64,000 nt of DNA, taken from Lentibacillus persicus (GTDB lineage: Bacteria; Bacillota; Bacilli; Bacillales; Amphibacillaceae). Made by a program: the position numbers and the translations under genes. This document shows positions 7,699 through 17,004 of the stretch, one piece after another. The stretch lies in NCBI RefSeq assembly GCF_900112705.1, contig NZ_FOMR01000003.1:186001-250000 (forward strand), given 5' to 3'. Below the pieces are notes generated by a model that had not been told where the DNA came from, ran no database searches, and saw only the letters and a list, made by a program, of their open reading frames with translations. The stretch's first letter is position 1; every line of letters starts with the position of its first letter.

Positions 7699-9633
7699 AT
7701 GACGACCGACACGGATGTGCTTAATACGAACCGCCCCCCCTTGAACGACATCCAAAAAACCAACCTGCTGCAAAAAATCTACACACATATTGAACTGATT
7801 GCAGCTTTGCTCAGCGGCTTACTGATCTTATTGACATGGTCGCTCGAAAGTGTCCTTTCCGAGCCAATGTGGGTTTTTCTTCACTTGATTGCGTTTGCGA
7901 TCGGCGGCTATGCCAAAGCCAAAGAAGGCATTACCGAAACAGTCCGAACAAAAAAATTAAATGTTGAAATGTTAATGATTTTTGCAGCCATCGGGTCTGT
8001 TTCAATCGGCTATTGGACAGAAGGTGCGATTCTGATTTTCATATTCGCATTGTCAGGAGCACTCGAAACATATTCCATGAATAAAAGTAATAAAGCGATT
8101 TCTGAACTGATGGAAATTCAACCGGAAGAAGCCGTCTTGATTAAAGATGGCAACGAAAAAACAATCCCGGTCTCTTCATTATCGGTAGACGATACCATCT
8201 TTGTGCGCGCTGGTGAGCGCATCCCTGCTGATGGTACCGTTATAAAGGGCTCCAGTGCAGTTGATGAAAGTGCCATCACCGGGGAATCAATGCCATTAAC
8301 TAAAACGTCCGACTATGATGTCTATGCCGGCACGGTTGCCTTGGACGGCACATTAACTGTAAAGGTTAACAAAAAACCCGATGAAACGGTTTTTCAAAAG
8401 ATTATCAACATGGTGCAGTCCGCACAGGAAGAAAAATCACCCTCACAGCAATTTATCGAACGGTTTGAATCCACTTATGTTTACGGTGTTTTAATCACAG
8501 TTGTGATCATGCTTTTTCTGCCCTACCTTATTTTTGACTGGTCATTATCGGAAAGCATCTATCGGGCGTTGGTGCTGTTAGTTGTCGCATCACCATGTGC
8601 GCTCGTTGCTTCTATCACTCCGGCCACGCTGTCAGCCATATCCAATGCAGCACGAAAAGGGGTGCTGTTCAAAGGCGGCACGCATGTTGAAAACCTCAGC
8701 CATATTAACGCGATTGCCTTTGATAAAACAGGGACATTGACGAAGGGGAAACCGGAAGTGACCGACGCCTTTTTCGCTGATGAAGCCGACGAATTGTATG
8801 TTACATCTGTGGTTGGTGCGATTGAAAACGAATCGACCCACCCGCTGGCCCAGGCCCTCACAAAATACAGCGAACAGAAAGGCAATAACGCTTCACGAAT
8901 CGATGTCAATGATATGAAAACCAAAAGCGGCAAAGGGGTCACCGCTCAGGTCAATAATCAAACATGGAAGATTGGCAACGCAGATTTTGTCGGCCGTCAA
9001 GACGCAGATGTTTTTATGAACGGCATCGCTGCTGAATTAGCAGCACAAGGAAAAACCGTATTGTTTGCCAAAGCAGATGATGCGATTGTGGCTGTATTTG
9101 CCCTGAAAGATACCATCCGCAAATCAACCAAAAAGGCAATCAGCAAACTAAAAAAAGCCGGCATTCACACCGTAATGATCACCGGTGATAATGAACTGAC
9201 CGCCCAAGCTGTTGCTGAAGAAGCCGGAATAGATCACTATATCGCAAACTGTCTGCCAGAGGAAAAGGTCGAACATGTCAAAATACTGCGCAAAGAATAT
9301 GAAAACATCGCGATGGTAGGCGACGGCATAAATGATGCCCCTGCACTTGCAAGCGCCAACGTCGGCATTGCCATGGGTGAAGGAACGGGTATAGCACTTG
9401 AGACTGCTGATATGGTCCTTATCAAAAACAACCTTGAGCGCATTACAAACTCGATGACACTCTCAAACCGTATGAACCGCATCGTAAAACAAAATATATT
9501 CTTTTCCTTAAGCGTAATTGTCGTGCTTATTTTGACAAACTATTTGCAAATGCTTGATCTGCCGCTGGGTGTTATCGGCCATGAAGGCAGCACAATCCTT
9601 GTCATTCTGAACGGCCTGCGCATGTTGAAGTAA
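7699..9633 (+). CDS. pfeT: P1B-4 type metal ATPase, PfeT-like Fe(II) exporter
   Basis: This P-type ATPase of 644 residues probably exports ferrous iron, and possibly cobalt or zinc, to protect against iron overload and peroxide stress. The P1B-4 signature is clear: SPC in the metal-site helix (VVASPCALVASITP) and HEGST in the last helix (VIGHEGSTILVILNGLRML). TGES, DKTGTLTKG, the ESTHPLA nucleotide motif and GDGINDAP are intact. It has no N-terminal HMA domain, as expected for this class. AGGAGG precedes the ATG. A perfect PerR box lies upstream, as for B. subtilis pfeT, so the iron-exporter reading is well supported. It is followed by a GNAT gene fragment. Confidence 0.9.
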   Translation: MTTDTDVLNTNRPPLNDIQKTNLLQKIYTHIELIAALLSGLLILLTWSLESVLSEPMWVFLHLIAFAIGGYAKAKEGITETVRTKKLNVEMLMIFAAIGSVSIGYWTEGAILIFIFALSGALETYSMNKSNKAISELMEIQPEEAVLIKDGNEKTIPVSSLSVDDTIFVRAGERIPADGTVIKGSSAVDESAITGESMPLTKTSDYDVYAGTVALDGTLTVKVNKKPDETVFQKIINMVQSAQEEKSPSQQFIERFESTYVYGVLITVVIMLFLPYLIFDWSLSESIYRALVLLVVASPCALVASITPATLSAISNAARKGVLFKGGTHVENLSHINAIAFDKTGTLTKGKPEVTDAFFADEADELYVTSVVGAIENESTHPLAQALTKYSEQKGNNASRIDVNDMKTKSGKGVTAQVNNQTWKIGNADFVGRQDADVFMNGIAAELAAQGKTVLFAKADDAIVAVFALKDTIRKSTKKAISKLKKAGIHTVMITGDNELTAQAVAEEAGIDHYIANCLPEEKVEHVKILRKEYENIAMVGDGINDAPALASANVGIAMGEGTGIALETADMVLIKNNLERITNSMTLSNRMNRIVKQNIFFSLSVIVVLILTNYLQMLDLPLGVIGHEGSTILVILNGLRMLK

Positions 9634-9634
9634 C

Positions 9635-9826
9635 TGTTTTTGTCTATTAGAAGAACAGATTAAAAAGGCGGGGAATCAGCGTATCGAACTAGGTGTGTTT
9701 GAATTTAATAAACCAGCATATAAGCTATATCAAAAGCTCGGATACCGTGAAATTGGCCGAATCCATCAATTCACATACTGGCAGGGCAGCATGTGGAGCG
9801 ATATCAGGATGGAAAAATACGTGTGA
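9635..9826 (+). pseudogene. C-terminal remnant of a GNAT acetyltransferase
   Basis: Directly after the pfeT stop, an open frame ending at TGA 9824-9826 encodes about 60 residues of an acetyltransferase C-terminus. It includes RIELGVFEFNKPAYKLYQK and LGYREIGRI, with the A-x-x-LYxKLGF-type acetyl-CoA motif. There is no start codon or ribosome site and the N-terminal two thirds are missing, so this is a decayed gene. It suggests a deletion junction at the end of pfeT. Confidence 0.75.
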
Positions 9827-9848
9827 AAAGTGCCTTCAATTATTAATT

Positions 9849-9882
9849 ACGCATGTGCGCCATTTCCATGGTACACATGCGT
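9849..9882. terminator. Inverted repeat between converging genes
   Basis: ACGCATGTG and CACATGCGT form a perfect nine-base stem around a 16-base loop. There is no strong T-run on either side, so termination is likely but weakly supported. It lies between the GNAT remnant and the end of the S66 peptidase gene. Confidence 0.45.
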
Positions 9883-9901
9883 TATTGGTTTCAAAAATTA
9901 C

Positions 9902-10933
9902 TTATTCAACACCGCTTTCCAAAATCGAAAACGTACCTTGGTCGCAATCTACTTCAGCCATTGCACCGTATGGCAATACTATTTTTGGCTCCGTATGACC
10001 GAAATTCAGATTATACAATATCGGCAGATTCTCGAGCTTGTACTCTTTCATTACTGTCCGGATGGCGTCTTTGTATTCATTATAATAGGTTTCATCCTGA
10101 GGTTTACCAAAGATGATGCCGTTTGTTTTGTGTAAAATCCCTTGCGCAGCGTAATTGCGCAGCCAGCGTTTAATGGATTCGGGAGCCGGCTTTTCTTCGG
10201 ATGTTTCAAAAAACAGAATGCTGTCGTTCCAATAAGACATTTCCGGCCAAATCGCTGTTCCTTTGGCAAATTCCAACACGCCCATGCAGCCGCCGATCAA
10301 ACGGCCCCGGACAGCACCTGACCCTTGTAAAATTTCATACCCCTGATTAGTTTTCAGCGTGCGCCGGGTGTATTTGTTCTTAACGTCCCATTCCAAACGT
10401 TCACTTGTCCATTCCGCTGCAGGCTTAATTTCCCCGATTATCTCGTTGGAAAATAATACCCGTTTAATCATGTCCACCGTATACGGCAGCATTTCCACAT
10501 TCTCGGCAAAGTCAGTCATGATTGCCGGTCCGTAAAACGAAGACAGCCCGGCTTTATGACAAAACAAATGCGGAATGGTAACATCTGAATAACCCATGAA
10601 AATCTTGGGGTTTGCTTTAATCACGTCAAAATCGATATATGGCAACAAACGGATGCTTTCACTGCCGCCGATATTTGCGATAATCGCCTTGATGCTCGCA
10701 TCACGAAAAGCTTCCATCAGGTCGTCAGCACGCGCTTCAGGATGCTCATAGAGATAATCAGCACCCTTTAAACTGTTTGGCATTGCAACTACTTCAAGGC
10801 CAAAAACATTACGCAGCCGCTCCACACCTTGCTCATAGCGCCACCTGAGTTCAGGCTCTCCGGCGCCGCCCCATGACGGACTGACAGTCGCCACTTTGTC
10901 GCCGGGGTTCAATTTCGCCGGTTTGACAAGCAT
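9902..10933 (-). CDS. S66 family peptidase (LD-carboxypeptidase / MccF-like)
   Basis: This 343-residue cytosolic serine peptidase of family S66 has members that trim L,D-peptide bonds of murein peptides or hydrolyse microcin C-type acyl-AMP toxins (MccF). The N-terminal KLNPGDKVATVSPSWG, the nucleophile motif IFMGYSDVT near residue 115 and the His-containing NFGHTEPKIVLPYG near the C-terminus are visible, giving an intact Ser-Glu-His set. The larger size and the GYSD motif lean toward the MccF-like branch. It stands alone with its own upstream region, into which the 21-bp tandem repeat falls. Confidence 0.87.
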   Translation of the reverse strand: MLVKPAKLNPGDKVATVSPSWGGAGEPELRWRYEQGVERLRNVFGLEVVAMPNSLKGADYLYEHPEARADDLMEAFRDASIKAIIANIGGSESIRLLPYIDFDVIKANPKIFMGYSDVTIPHLFCHKAGLSSFYGPAIMTDFAENVEMLPYTVDMIKRVLFSNEIIGEIKPAAEWTSERLEWDVKNKYTRRTLKTNQGYEILQGSGAVRGRLIGGCMGVLEFAKGTAIWPEMSYWNDSILFFETSEEKPAPESIKRWLRNYAAQGILHKTNGIIFGKPQDETYYNEYKDAIRTVMKEYKLENLPILYNLNFGHTEPKIVLPYGAMAEVDCDQGTFSILESGVE

Positions 10934-11031
10934 TCTGAAACACCACCCTTTCTATAATATGTTTTCCATATTAACATACTAATTGATTAATCAGGTAGGC
11001 CTTACTCTTTTAAGACATGACTTTCCTCTAT

Positions 11032-11128
11032 CTACAGCGATTACGGGCAAATCTGCAGCGATTCCCGTATATTTTCCAGCGATTAGCCGCTCATCTACAG
11101 CGCACCGCTGGAAACTACAGCGATTCTC
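11032..11128. repeat. Five-copy 21-bp tandem repeat, locus 1
   Basis: The core CTACAGCG or a close variant recurs with the shared CAGCG at 11035, 11056, 11077, 11098 and 11118, that is, every 21 bases with one 20-base step. The 13 bases between cores differ from copy to copy. The same unit, inverted, forms the array at 27076-27180. The array fills the space between the xxxLxxG gene and the S66 peptidase gene. It has no coding potential that I can recognise. Confidence 0.85.
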
Positions 11129-11130
11129 AA

Positions 11131-12966
11131 TCATTGAAACAGATCCATAAGCCTATCCCAAAAGCCTTTTTCCTCTTCGCCGGTTTCGTCATCGGTTTCC
11201 GGCTCTTCAGCTTCAATCGCTTCAGTTTTCAGGACGAATTGAACGACTTCGACTTTGTCATTTTGATCTGAGACAAACGATTGGGGTTCAAAATCGGAAG
11301 CGTCATATTCATCCATCATCTCGTCAACTTCTGACTGCATCTCCCCAGGCATGTCACTAGTTTGTTCTTCCAATTCTTCGGTGCCGTTTTTTAGTTCACT
11401 TGCCCCGCTGTTCAGGGATGAAGCGCCATTGGCGAGTTCCTGAATGCCGGAGTTAAGTTCACCATAGGCCGATGCCAGACTGCCGACGCCATCTGTGTAA
11501 TCGTTAAGACCATTATGGAATGATTGATACTGCGAAGACAATGAAGCTATGCCTTCCTGCAGTTGTGTCAAACCTTCCATTTCGTCCATCGCTGCCATGC
11601 CTTTTTCGATGTCAGATGCAGTTGTTTCAGCTTGCTTGGCCATCTCTCTGATGCCGCTTGAGACTTCATTCAAGGTACCTGTCACAGAACCAAATGCTTT
11701 TTTAACTTCATTATACGTTCCTTTTGCTTTTTTGGCTGCGTTATGAGACTTAACAAGTTTGTTGACGACTTCCTCATGTGCCCCACTGTCTTCCATTGAT
11801 TGAATCTTTTCTTTCAGGGCTTTAATTTGCTCAGGGCTGACTGTGTTCTCCGGGATGCCATTTAATGCCTCGTCCAGACTTCCGTAAGCAGTCTCATAAT
11901 TCTGTTTTAATGTATCCAACCCTTCAGCGGATTCCCTCAACCCTTCTGCCAATTCACGCAGTCCCCCGGGCAATGCTTCCAGTTCACTCAAAACAGGTGC
12001 GCCGGAGCTTCCTTGTACTGATTTGTTCATCTCGTTAAGCGCATCACGGATTTCAGAAGAGCCATTTACCAGTTCGCTTGATGACGCATTCAGATCGTTT
12101 ATTCCACTCTGATAATCTTGCGAGCCACTGCTCAAATCGCTCGCGCCGTTACTCAATTCGGCGATGCCGTTATTTAAGCCGGCAACGCCCTGGTCGATCT
12201 CGCTGATGGCATCTGACAGTGATTGCATATCATTTTTCATTCTACTGATATCCGGATCTTCCATCGACATTGAAAATGGTGCACCGGATATGTCAATCGG
12301 ATTCATTTCAAAGTTTTCTACCTCGGCGGTTAAAATAAATTCTTCAGCCTCATCGGGCATACCGGTAAACGTCACCTGCGTATCTTTGCCTGAGTTTGCC
12401 TTCGTGCCGTCCGGCGCCTGGATATTATCGGCTTTAGATGGGTCAAGCGTCAGTGAAATTTGCAGCAGGTAATTTTCAAAAAATACCGGGTCAACACTTT
12501 CATTTGCGGATGTGGCAATCTGAATTTCCAAAGACCCGCTTTCACCAATTAATTCTTCAGGCGTCACTTCTTCGCCGTCGAGCATGTAGGTAATATCAAT
12601 GTTCCATGGCAGCGGCCGGTTGTTCATCTCGCCCTGGTAATAAAATTCCTCGTTCTCGGCTTGAAAGCGGACTTTGTTCCCTGACTGTTCGATCTCGTTT
12701 AAGTTACTCAAATTCCGTACATCAGTATAGTCTCCCCGGTCTGTTATTTCACCGGGCTCTGTAACGTGAAATGTGTTGACGACGTACAAATCCTTTAATG
12801 TGCCGCCAGCATCCAAGTTGCCGTAAATCGCCTCATCCTTGGCGGAATACTTGCCGGACTCGGTCGCCGTTTGGCCTGAATTATCTTCAGCTAAAGCGGC
12901 AAGCGGTGTGGAACCAAAGACGAGTACAGCACTCATCACGATAATTGATATTTTCTTTAGCCACAT
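11131..12966 (-). CDS. Secreted xxxLxxG heptad-repeat protein, partner of MMPL transporter
   Basis: This protein of about 611 residues has a Sec signal peptide (MWLKKISIIVMSAVLVFG..AALAED). A beta-type N-terminal half is followed by a long central region of L-x-x-G-type heptad repeats (LNNGIAELSNGASDLSSG and many similar). The C-terminal tail is acidic, and no membrane anchor is apparent. Such repeats occur in YhgE-like proteins and proteins paired with RND/MMPL exporters, and they probably form a long extracytoplasmic coiled coil. The start at 12966 follows GAGGGAAG; it lies only four bases after the MMPL stop, so the two are co-translated. The exact role is unknown. Confidence 0.75.
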   Translation of the reverse strand: MWLKKISIIVMSAVLVFGSTPLAALAEDNSGQTATESGKYSAKDEAIYGNLDAGGTLKDLYVVNTFHVTEPGEITDRGDYTDVRNLSNLNEIEQSGNKVRFQAENEEFYYQGEMNNRPLPWNIDITYMLDGEEVTPEELIGESGSLEIQIATSANESVDPVFFENYLLQISLTLDPSKADNIQAPDGTKANSGKDTQVTFTGMPDEAEEFILTAEVENFEMNPIDISGAPFSMSMEDPDISRMKNDMQSLSDAISEIDQGVAGLNNGIAELSNGASDLSSGSQDYQSGINDLNASSSELVNGSSEIRDALNEMNKSVQGSSGAPVLSELEALPGGLRELAEGLRESAEGLDTLKQNYETAYGSLDEALNGIPENTVSPEQIKALKEKIQSMEDSGAHEEVVNKLVKSHNAAKKAKGTYNEVKKAFGSVTGTLNEVSSGIREMAKQAETTASDIEKGMAAMDEMEGLTQLQEGIASLSSQYQSFHNGLNDYTDGVGSLASAYGELNSGIQELANGASSLNSGASELKNGTEELEEQTSDMPGEMQSEVDEMMDEYDASDFEPQSFVSDQNDKVEVVQFVLKTEAIEAEEPETDDETGEEEKGFWDRLMDLFQ

Positions 12967-12970
12967 AGCA

Positions 12971-15016
12971 TCACTTCCCTCTATAAAAGTTTGCTTGCCA
13001 AGTTGTTTTCTCGATGACCCGGTCAAAAACAAGCAGTAATGCCGGGAGTAAGAGTACGACCATCAAAAATGCCAGAAGCGCCCCGCGACCGAGCAGAAGA
13101 CCAATGGATGACACGATCGGATCAGTTGAGGTCATCCATAATATAAATCCGACACTCGACAGAATTGATGCAGAAACACCAATCGAGAAGACCTTCTCAT
13201 TGATTGTTTTCTTAATCGCTTGCTTGGCTTTCATCACTTTCCGGTTTTGAACATAGTCTTCAGTCAGCAAAATAGCGTAGTCGACTGTCGCTGCCAGCTG
13301 AACCGTACTGATAATCAAATACCCAATATAAACCAGCGGTATATCGGTGAAATACGGTACCGATAAATTAATCCATACCGCCGACTGGATTGTAAGGAGA
13401 AGCACCACCGGGAATGATATAGACCGGAATGTAACAAGCAGCACAATCGCAATCGCTATAATTGTCAGCACGTTAACCACGGTGTTGTCCTGTTGTACAA
13501 TGTTTTTCATATCATACAGGGTGACACTTTCCCCAAGCGCATGATAATCATCGTAATAATCAGCAGTTGTGCCGCGGACTTCCTCCACCAGTGAAAATGC
13601 CTCATCGCCTTCCACATCAGTTGTCGTATTTAACGTGATCCGGCTGTAATTTTCCGAAAAGAATTGATCGGTCTGCGATTCATCAAGATACTCCGGTGGG
13701 ATACCGGCTCCCACAGTCTCGACATATGAAATAGTGCTCTTCACATTTTCAAGTCGATCGAGTTCCTGAACAAGTTCGACTTCTTTACCAATGTCCCCTT
13801 TAGGTACCAGCAGTACGATTGGGGTCGATTTGCCAAAAACCTGCTCGATTTCAGTCGTATCACTGCCAACGCGCGTGTTTTCCGGCTGCTCGCCATTCCC
13901 GTAAAGAAATTCAGTCTGACTCTGACCGGGAAAAGCCGGGACAATCAGTACCATGACTATGAGCAGCACTGGTATACGCAGTTTCATCAAATACTTTCCG
14001 ATATTAAACCTGTTCGGCACAAATGGCCGATGCTGTGTCTTATCAATCCACTTGTAAAACATAAGCGTCAAAGCGGGCAGAAACACCATAACACTGATAA
14101 AGCTGAGCAAAATCCCTTTTACAAGGTTCAAACCTAAATCAGCACCAAGGCCAAAGTCCATAAATGACAAAGCCATAAACCCGAAAAATGTCGTCGAAGC
14201 GCTCGCTGCGATAGCAGGGAACGATCGCTTCATTGCCTTTTGCATCGCTTCCCGTGGATCTGATAACTCGTTTCGGTAATCGTCAAAGCTGTGCAGCAGA
14301 AAGATCGCATAGTCAAGTGACACAGCAAGCTGCAGAATCGGTGCTACCGCCTGGGTAATAAATGAGATTTCGCCGATAAAGACGTTGGTGCCCATATTTA
14401 TTAGAATTGATACACCAATAGCTGTCAGGAACAACACTGGTTCAATCCATGACCGTGTCGAAATCAGAAGAATTAATATAATAACCGGCACAAGAATCAT
14501 TGCCGCGTTCATCGTCTCCTGCGTCGTCATTTTTTGCGATCTCGCCGTATTCACGGCTTCACCTGCCATGGCATTCTCTTCATCAATCAGATTATAAACC
14601 GCATCCGTCGTTTCCACTTCCTTCCCTTCCTCAATGTGGAAGGAATAAAGCGCATTCCCATCCTTGTAGTATGTGTCAACGGTGTCAGAATCTGCCATTT
14701 CAACCGGCGTTTTTATATCGATTGCGTCATCGAGCCAAGTGACTTCAGACACCCCGTCGACCGCGTTCAGCTCATCTTTGAAGCCAAGCGCGTCGGGAAT
14801 GCTGATATCTTTCATCATGACCCGAGCATTCGTCATTTCTCCGCTGAATTCTTCATCCATAATTTCCGTTGCTTCAATTGACGGTGTGTCTTCCGGCAAA
14901 TATTCAACCATATCATGCTGGACCGGCACCCCGAACTGTACAATCGCACTGATAATTGATAAGACCAGAAATGCGATGACAATCGATTTCCGTTTATTTA
15001 AAATGCCTGTTGTCAT
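12971..15016 (-). CDS. MMPL/RND family transporter
   Basis: This 681-residue membrane protein has two copies of the RND-like half. Each has one helix, an extracytoplasmic domain and a five-helix bundle (residues about 10-330 and 345-680). The sequence LDYAIFLLHSFDDYRNE and its second-half counterpart VDYAILLTEDYVQNR carry the MMPL/SSD-type Asp-Tyr pattern used in proton coupling. It likely exports lipids or amphipathic compounds. It is followed by the secreted heptad-repeat protein, and a TetR-type gene is divergent from it. This TetR-MMPL-xxxLxxG trio is common in Bacilli, where it is often linked to drug or fatty-acid efflux; the substrate here is unknown. Confidence 0.88.
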   Translation of the reverse strand: MTTGILNKRKSIVIAFLVLSIISAIVQFGVPVQHDMVEYLPEDTPSIEATEIMDEEFSGEMTNARVMMKDISIPDALGFKDELNAVDGVSEVTWLDDAIDIKTPVEMADSDTVDTYYKDGNALYSFHIEEGKEVETTDAVYNLIDEENAMAGEAVNTARSQKMTTQETMNAAMILVPVIILILLISTRSWIEPVLFLTAIGVSILINMGTNVFIGEISFITQAVAPILQLAVSLDYAIFLLHSFDDYRNELSDPREAMQKAMKRSFPAIAASASTTFFGFMALSFMDFGLGADLGLNLVKGILLSFISVMVFLPALTLMFYKWIDKTQHRPFVPNRFNIGKYLMKLRIPVLLIVMVLIVPAFPGQSQTEFLYGNGEQPENTRVGSDTTEIEQVFGKSTPIVLLVPKGDIGKEVELVQELDRLENVKSTISYVETVGAGIPPEYLDESQTDQFFSENYSRITLNTTTDVEGDEAFSLVEEVRGTTADYYDDYHALGESVTLYDMKNIVQQDNTVVNVLTIIAIAIVLLVTFRSISFPVVLLLTIQSAVWINLSVPYFTDIPLVYIGYLIISTVQLAATVDYAILLTEDYVQNRKVMKAKQAIKKTINEKVFSIGVSASILSSVGFILWMTSTDPIVSSIGLLLGRGALLAFLMVVLLLPALLLVFDRVIEKTTWQANFYRGK

Positions 15017-15079
15017 ATCAATCGGTGTTCATCCTCTCTTGCATTATCCATCCAAACACTATATCATTATATACGACAC

Positions 15080-15132
15080 TGTGTTGGATTTACAACAAAC
15101 AGTTTTATAACTTGCGTACAAAAACCAACACA
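15080..15132. promoter_or_regulatory. Candidate TetR operator region
   Basis: The divergent intergenic space contains TGTTGgatttaCAACA (15082-15097), a five-base inverted repeat. The larger arms TGTGTTGG (15080-15087) and CCAACACA (15125-15132) also face each other. These are the only clear dyads between the MMPL gene and the TetR-type gene, so they are the best operator candidates. Confidence 0.45.
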
Positions 15133-15179
15133 TCGAAAAATTATGTTGCCAAACGACTTAAAGAAAGTGTGACGATTTT

Positions 15180-15731
15180 ATGAACAAAAAGCTTGACCGG
15201 CGAAAAAAGTATACCCGAATGGTCTTAAAGGATAGTTTGATCACATTATTGAAAACAAAACAGATGTCTGCCATTACTGTTAAAGAAATTTGTGACGAGG
15301 CAGACATTAACCGTTCAACTTTTTACAGCCACTATCAAGACCAATTCGATCTGCTCGCTTATATTGAGGAAGAACTGATCACCGATTTAAATACCTACTT
15401 AAGCCAGTATAATTTCGAGGAGGAAGAAGAAGCACTGCAAATGACCGAAAAGCTGCTTGAATACGTTGTTTCCAAACATGATATCTGTCAGACACTTCTG
15501 AGCGGTCACGGTGATCAATCATTTGAGCAACGTGTTATGGACGTGACCCGTAACTTCTTGAACAAAAACTGGGCGGAAAATAACGAAATCAGCCCGGATA
15601 TTTCGGAATATGCCAGCACCTTTGTCATCAGCGGAAGTATTTATGTGATTAAACATTGGCTCGCTAACGGCATGGATAAATCACCGAAACAGATTGCTGA
15701 GCTGATCAATAGTTTTAGAATTCGGGAGTAA
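15180..15731 (+). CDS. TetR/AcrR family transcriptional regulator
   Basis: A 183-residue one-domain repressor. The N-terminal helix-turn-helix is ITVKEICDEADINRSTFYSHY (residues about 32-52), followed by an all-helical ligand domain resembling the C-terminal domain of DhaS-type TetR proteins. It is divergent from the MMPL operon, and the roughly 160-base intergenic space carries dyads suited to it. It probably represses the exporter until a ligand binds. The ribosome site is weak (AAAGAAAG), consistent with low expression. Confidence 0.88.
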   Translation: MNKKLDRRKKYTRMVLKDSLITLLKTKQMSAITVKEICDEADINRSTFYSHYQDQFDLLAYIEEELITDLNTYLSQYNFEEEEEALQMTEKLLEYVVSKHDICQTLLSGHGDQSFEQRVMDVTRNFLNKNWAENNEISPDISEYASTFVISGSIYVIKHWLANGMDKSPKQIAELINSFRIRE

Positions 15732-15774
15732 CTTCTTTAAAAAATCCCTCCTCGTAACTCTCAAATAAAAAACA

Positions 15775-15801
15775 GGACTGATCCTTTTGTTGGACCAGCC
15801 C
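15775..15801. terminator. Bidirectional terminator
   Basis: GGACTGATCC and GGACCAGCCC pair through G-U tolerant positions around a short loop. T-rich DNA lies on the minus-strand exit and A/T-rich DNA on the other side. It separates the TetR gene from the converging oxidoreductase gene. Confidence 0.75.
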
Positions 15802-15811
15802 ATTTTATCGT

Positions 15812-16843
15812 CTATTTATGATTACCATACTCGCGCTCGCTGACTTTCACCAGCAGTTTTCCGATATTCTTGCCGCGGAACAAGTCAAGGAACGCTTCCG
15901 GAATGTTTTCAAAACCTTCGCGGATCGTTTCCTGGTAGGTAAGTCTTCCTTCTTGCAGCCATTGGCCGAGCTGCTCGGCGCCTTCTGTAAAGCGATCGGA
16001 ATAGTTACCGACAATGAAACCTTGCATCAGCGCGCTTTTCTTAATCAGGGTCTGCTGGACGCGCGGCCCCGTATCCTGTTCTTCCATGTTATAGGAAGAA
16101 ATTGCGCCACAGACCGGAATCCGGGCATATTTGTTCAACTGTGTCATCACAGCATCTGATATATCTCCGCCGACATTATCGAAATACACATCAACACCGT
16201 CCGGGCATGCTTTTTTTAGATCCGCTTTAATATCATTGGACGTTTTGTAATTGATGCCTTCATCAAAGTTCAGTTCGTCTTTCAGGAAGCTGATTTTCTC
16301 TTCAGAGCCGGCAATGCCGACAACACGAGCGCCTTTGATTTTGGCAATCTGTCCGACGGTTGAGCCAACCGCACCCGCTGCTCCTGAAATGACGACGGTC
16401 TCGCCTTCTTTCGGCTTGCCGATATCCTGCAGCCCAAAATAAGCGGTTAAACCGGTCATGCCTAATAGATGCAAATTGGCCGTGACAGGGGCAATCGACG
16501 GATCAATTTGTCGGACTTCATTTTCACCAGCAGCATAGAACGTCTGCCAGCCGAAATCGCCTGTAACAACATCCCCGATTTCAAATTGGTCCGACTTTGA
16601 TTCAATGACTTCGCCGATCGAGGCGCCTCCGATAACATCATTCAGTTTAAACGGTTCAACATAGGATTCCACATTTTCCATTCTCCCCCGCATATACGGA
16701 TCGACTGACACATACAGCGTTTTAATCAGAATCTGTCCGTCCTTTATGTCGTCCATATCTTTTTGGACAAAGTCAAACGTCCGGCTGTCGGGCATTCCTT
16801 GTGGTCGTTCAGCTAAGATAATCTGGTTATTAACACGTACCAT
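15812..16843 (-). CDS. NADP-dependent oxidoreductase (MDR family, YfmJ/CurA-like)
   Basis: This zinc-independent medium-chain reductase of about 343 residues resembles leukotriene B4 12-hydroxydehydrogenase / curcumin reductase enzymes, which reduce the C=C bond of enones. It has the N-terminal GroES-like domain (DPYMRGRMENVESY), the Rossmann motif VVISGAAGAVGSTVGQIAK and the segment VDVYFDNVGGDISD typical of the group. The start at 16843 follows AGGGGAG; a longer frame upstream lacks a site. It is a stand-alone gene. The substrate cannot be told from sequence, but detoxification of reactive alkenals is usual. Confidence 0.88.
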   Translation of the reverse strand: MVRVNNQIILAERPQGMPDSRTFDFVQKDMDDIKDGQILIKTLYVSVDPYMRGRMENVESYVEPFKLNDVIGGASIGEVIESKSDQFEIGDVVTGDFGWQTFYAAGENEVRQIDPSIAPVTANLHLLGMTGLTAYFGLQDIGKPKEGETVVISGAAGAVGSTVGQIAKIKGARVVGIAGSEEKISFLKDELNFDEGINYKTSNDIKADLKKACPDGVDVYFDNVGGDISDAVMTQLNKYARIPVCGAISSYNMEEQDTGPRVQQTLIKKSALMQGFIVGNYSDRFTEGAEQLGQWLQEGRLTYQETIREGFENIPEAFLDLFRGKNIGKLLVKVSEREYGNHK

Positions 16844-17004
16844 GTGAATCTCCCCTTTGCTTGGATAATTATGATTCGTGTCTTTCATAATAGTGAAAAT
16901 ATGGGTGCTATGCCAGCAAAAATGGTTGAGATCACTTTTTGTCAGTTTATTATTTTCGCGGGCTGAATGAACAGTGGAGGAAAATCGCATTAGTCAAAAC
17001 GCGT

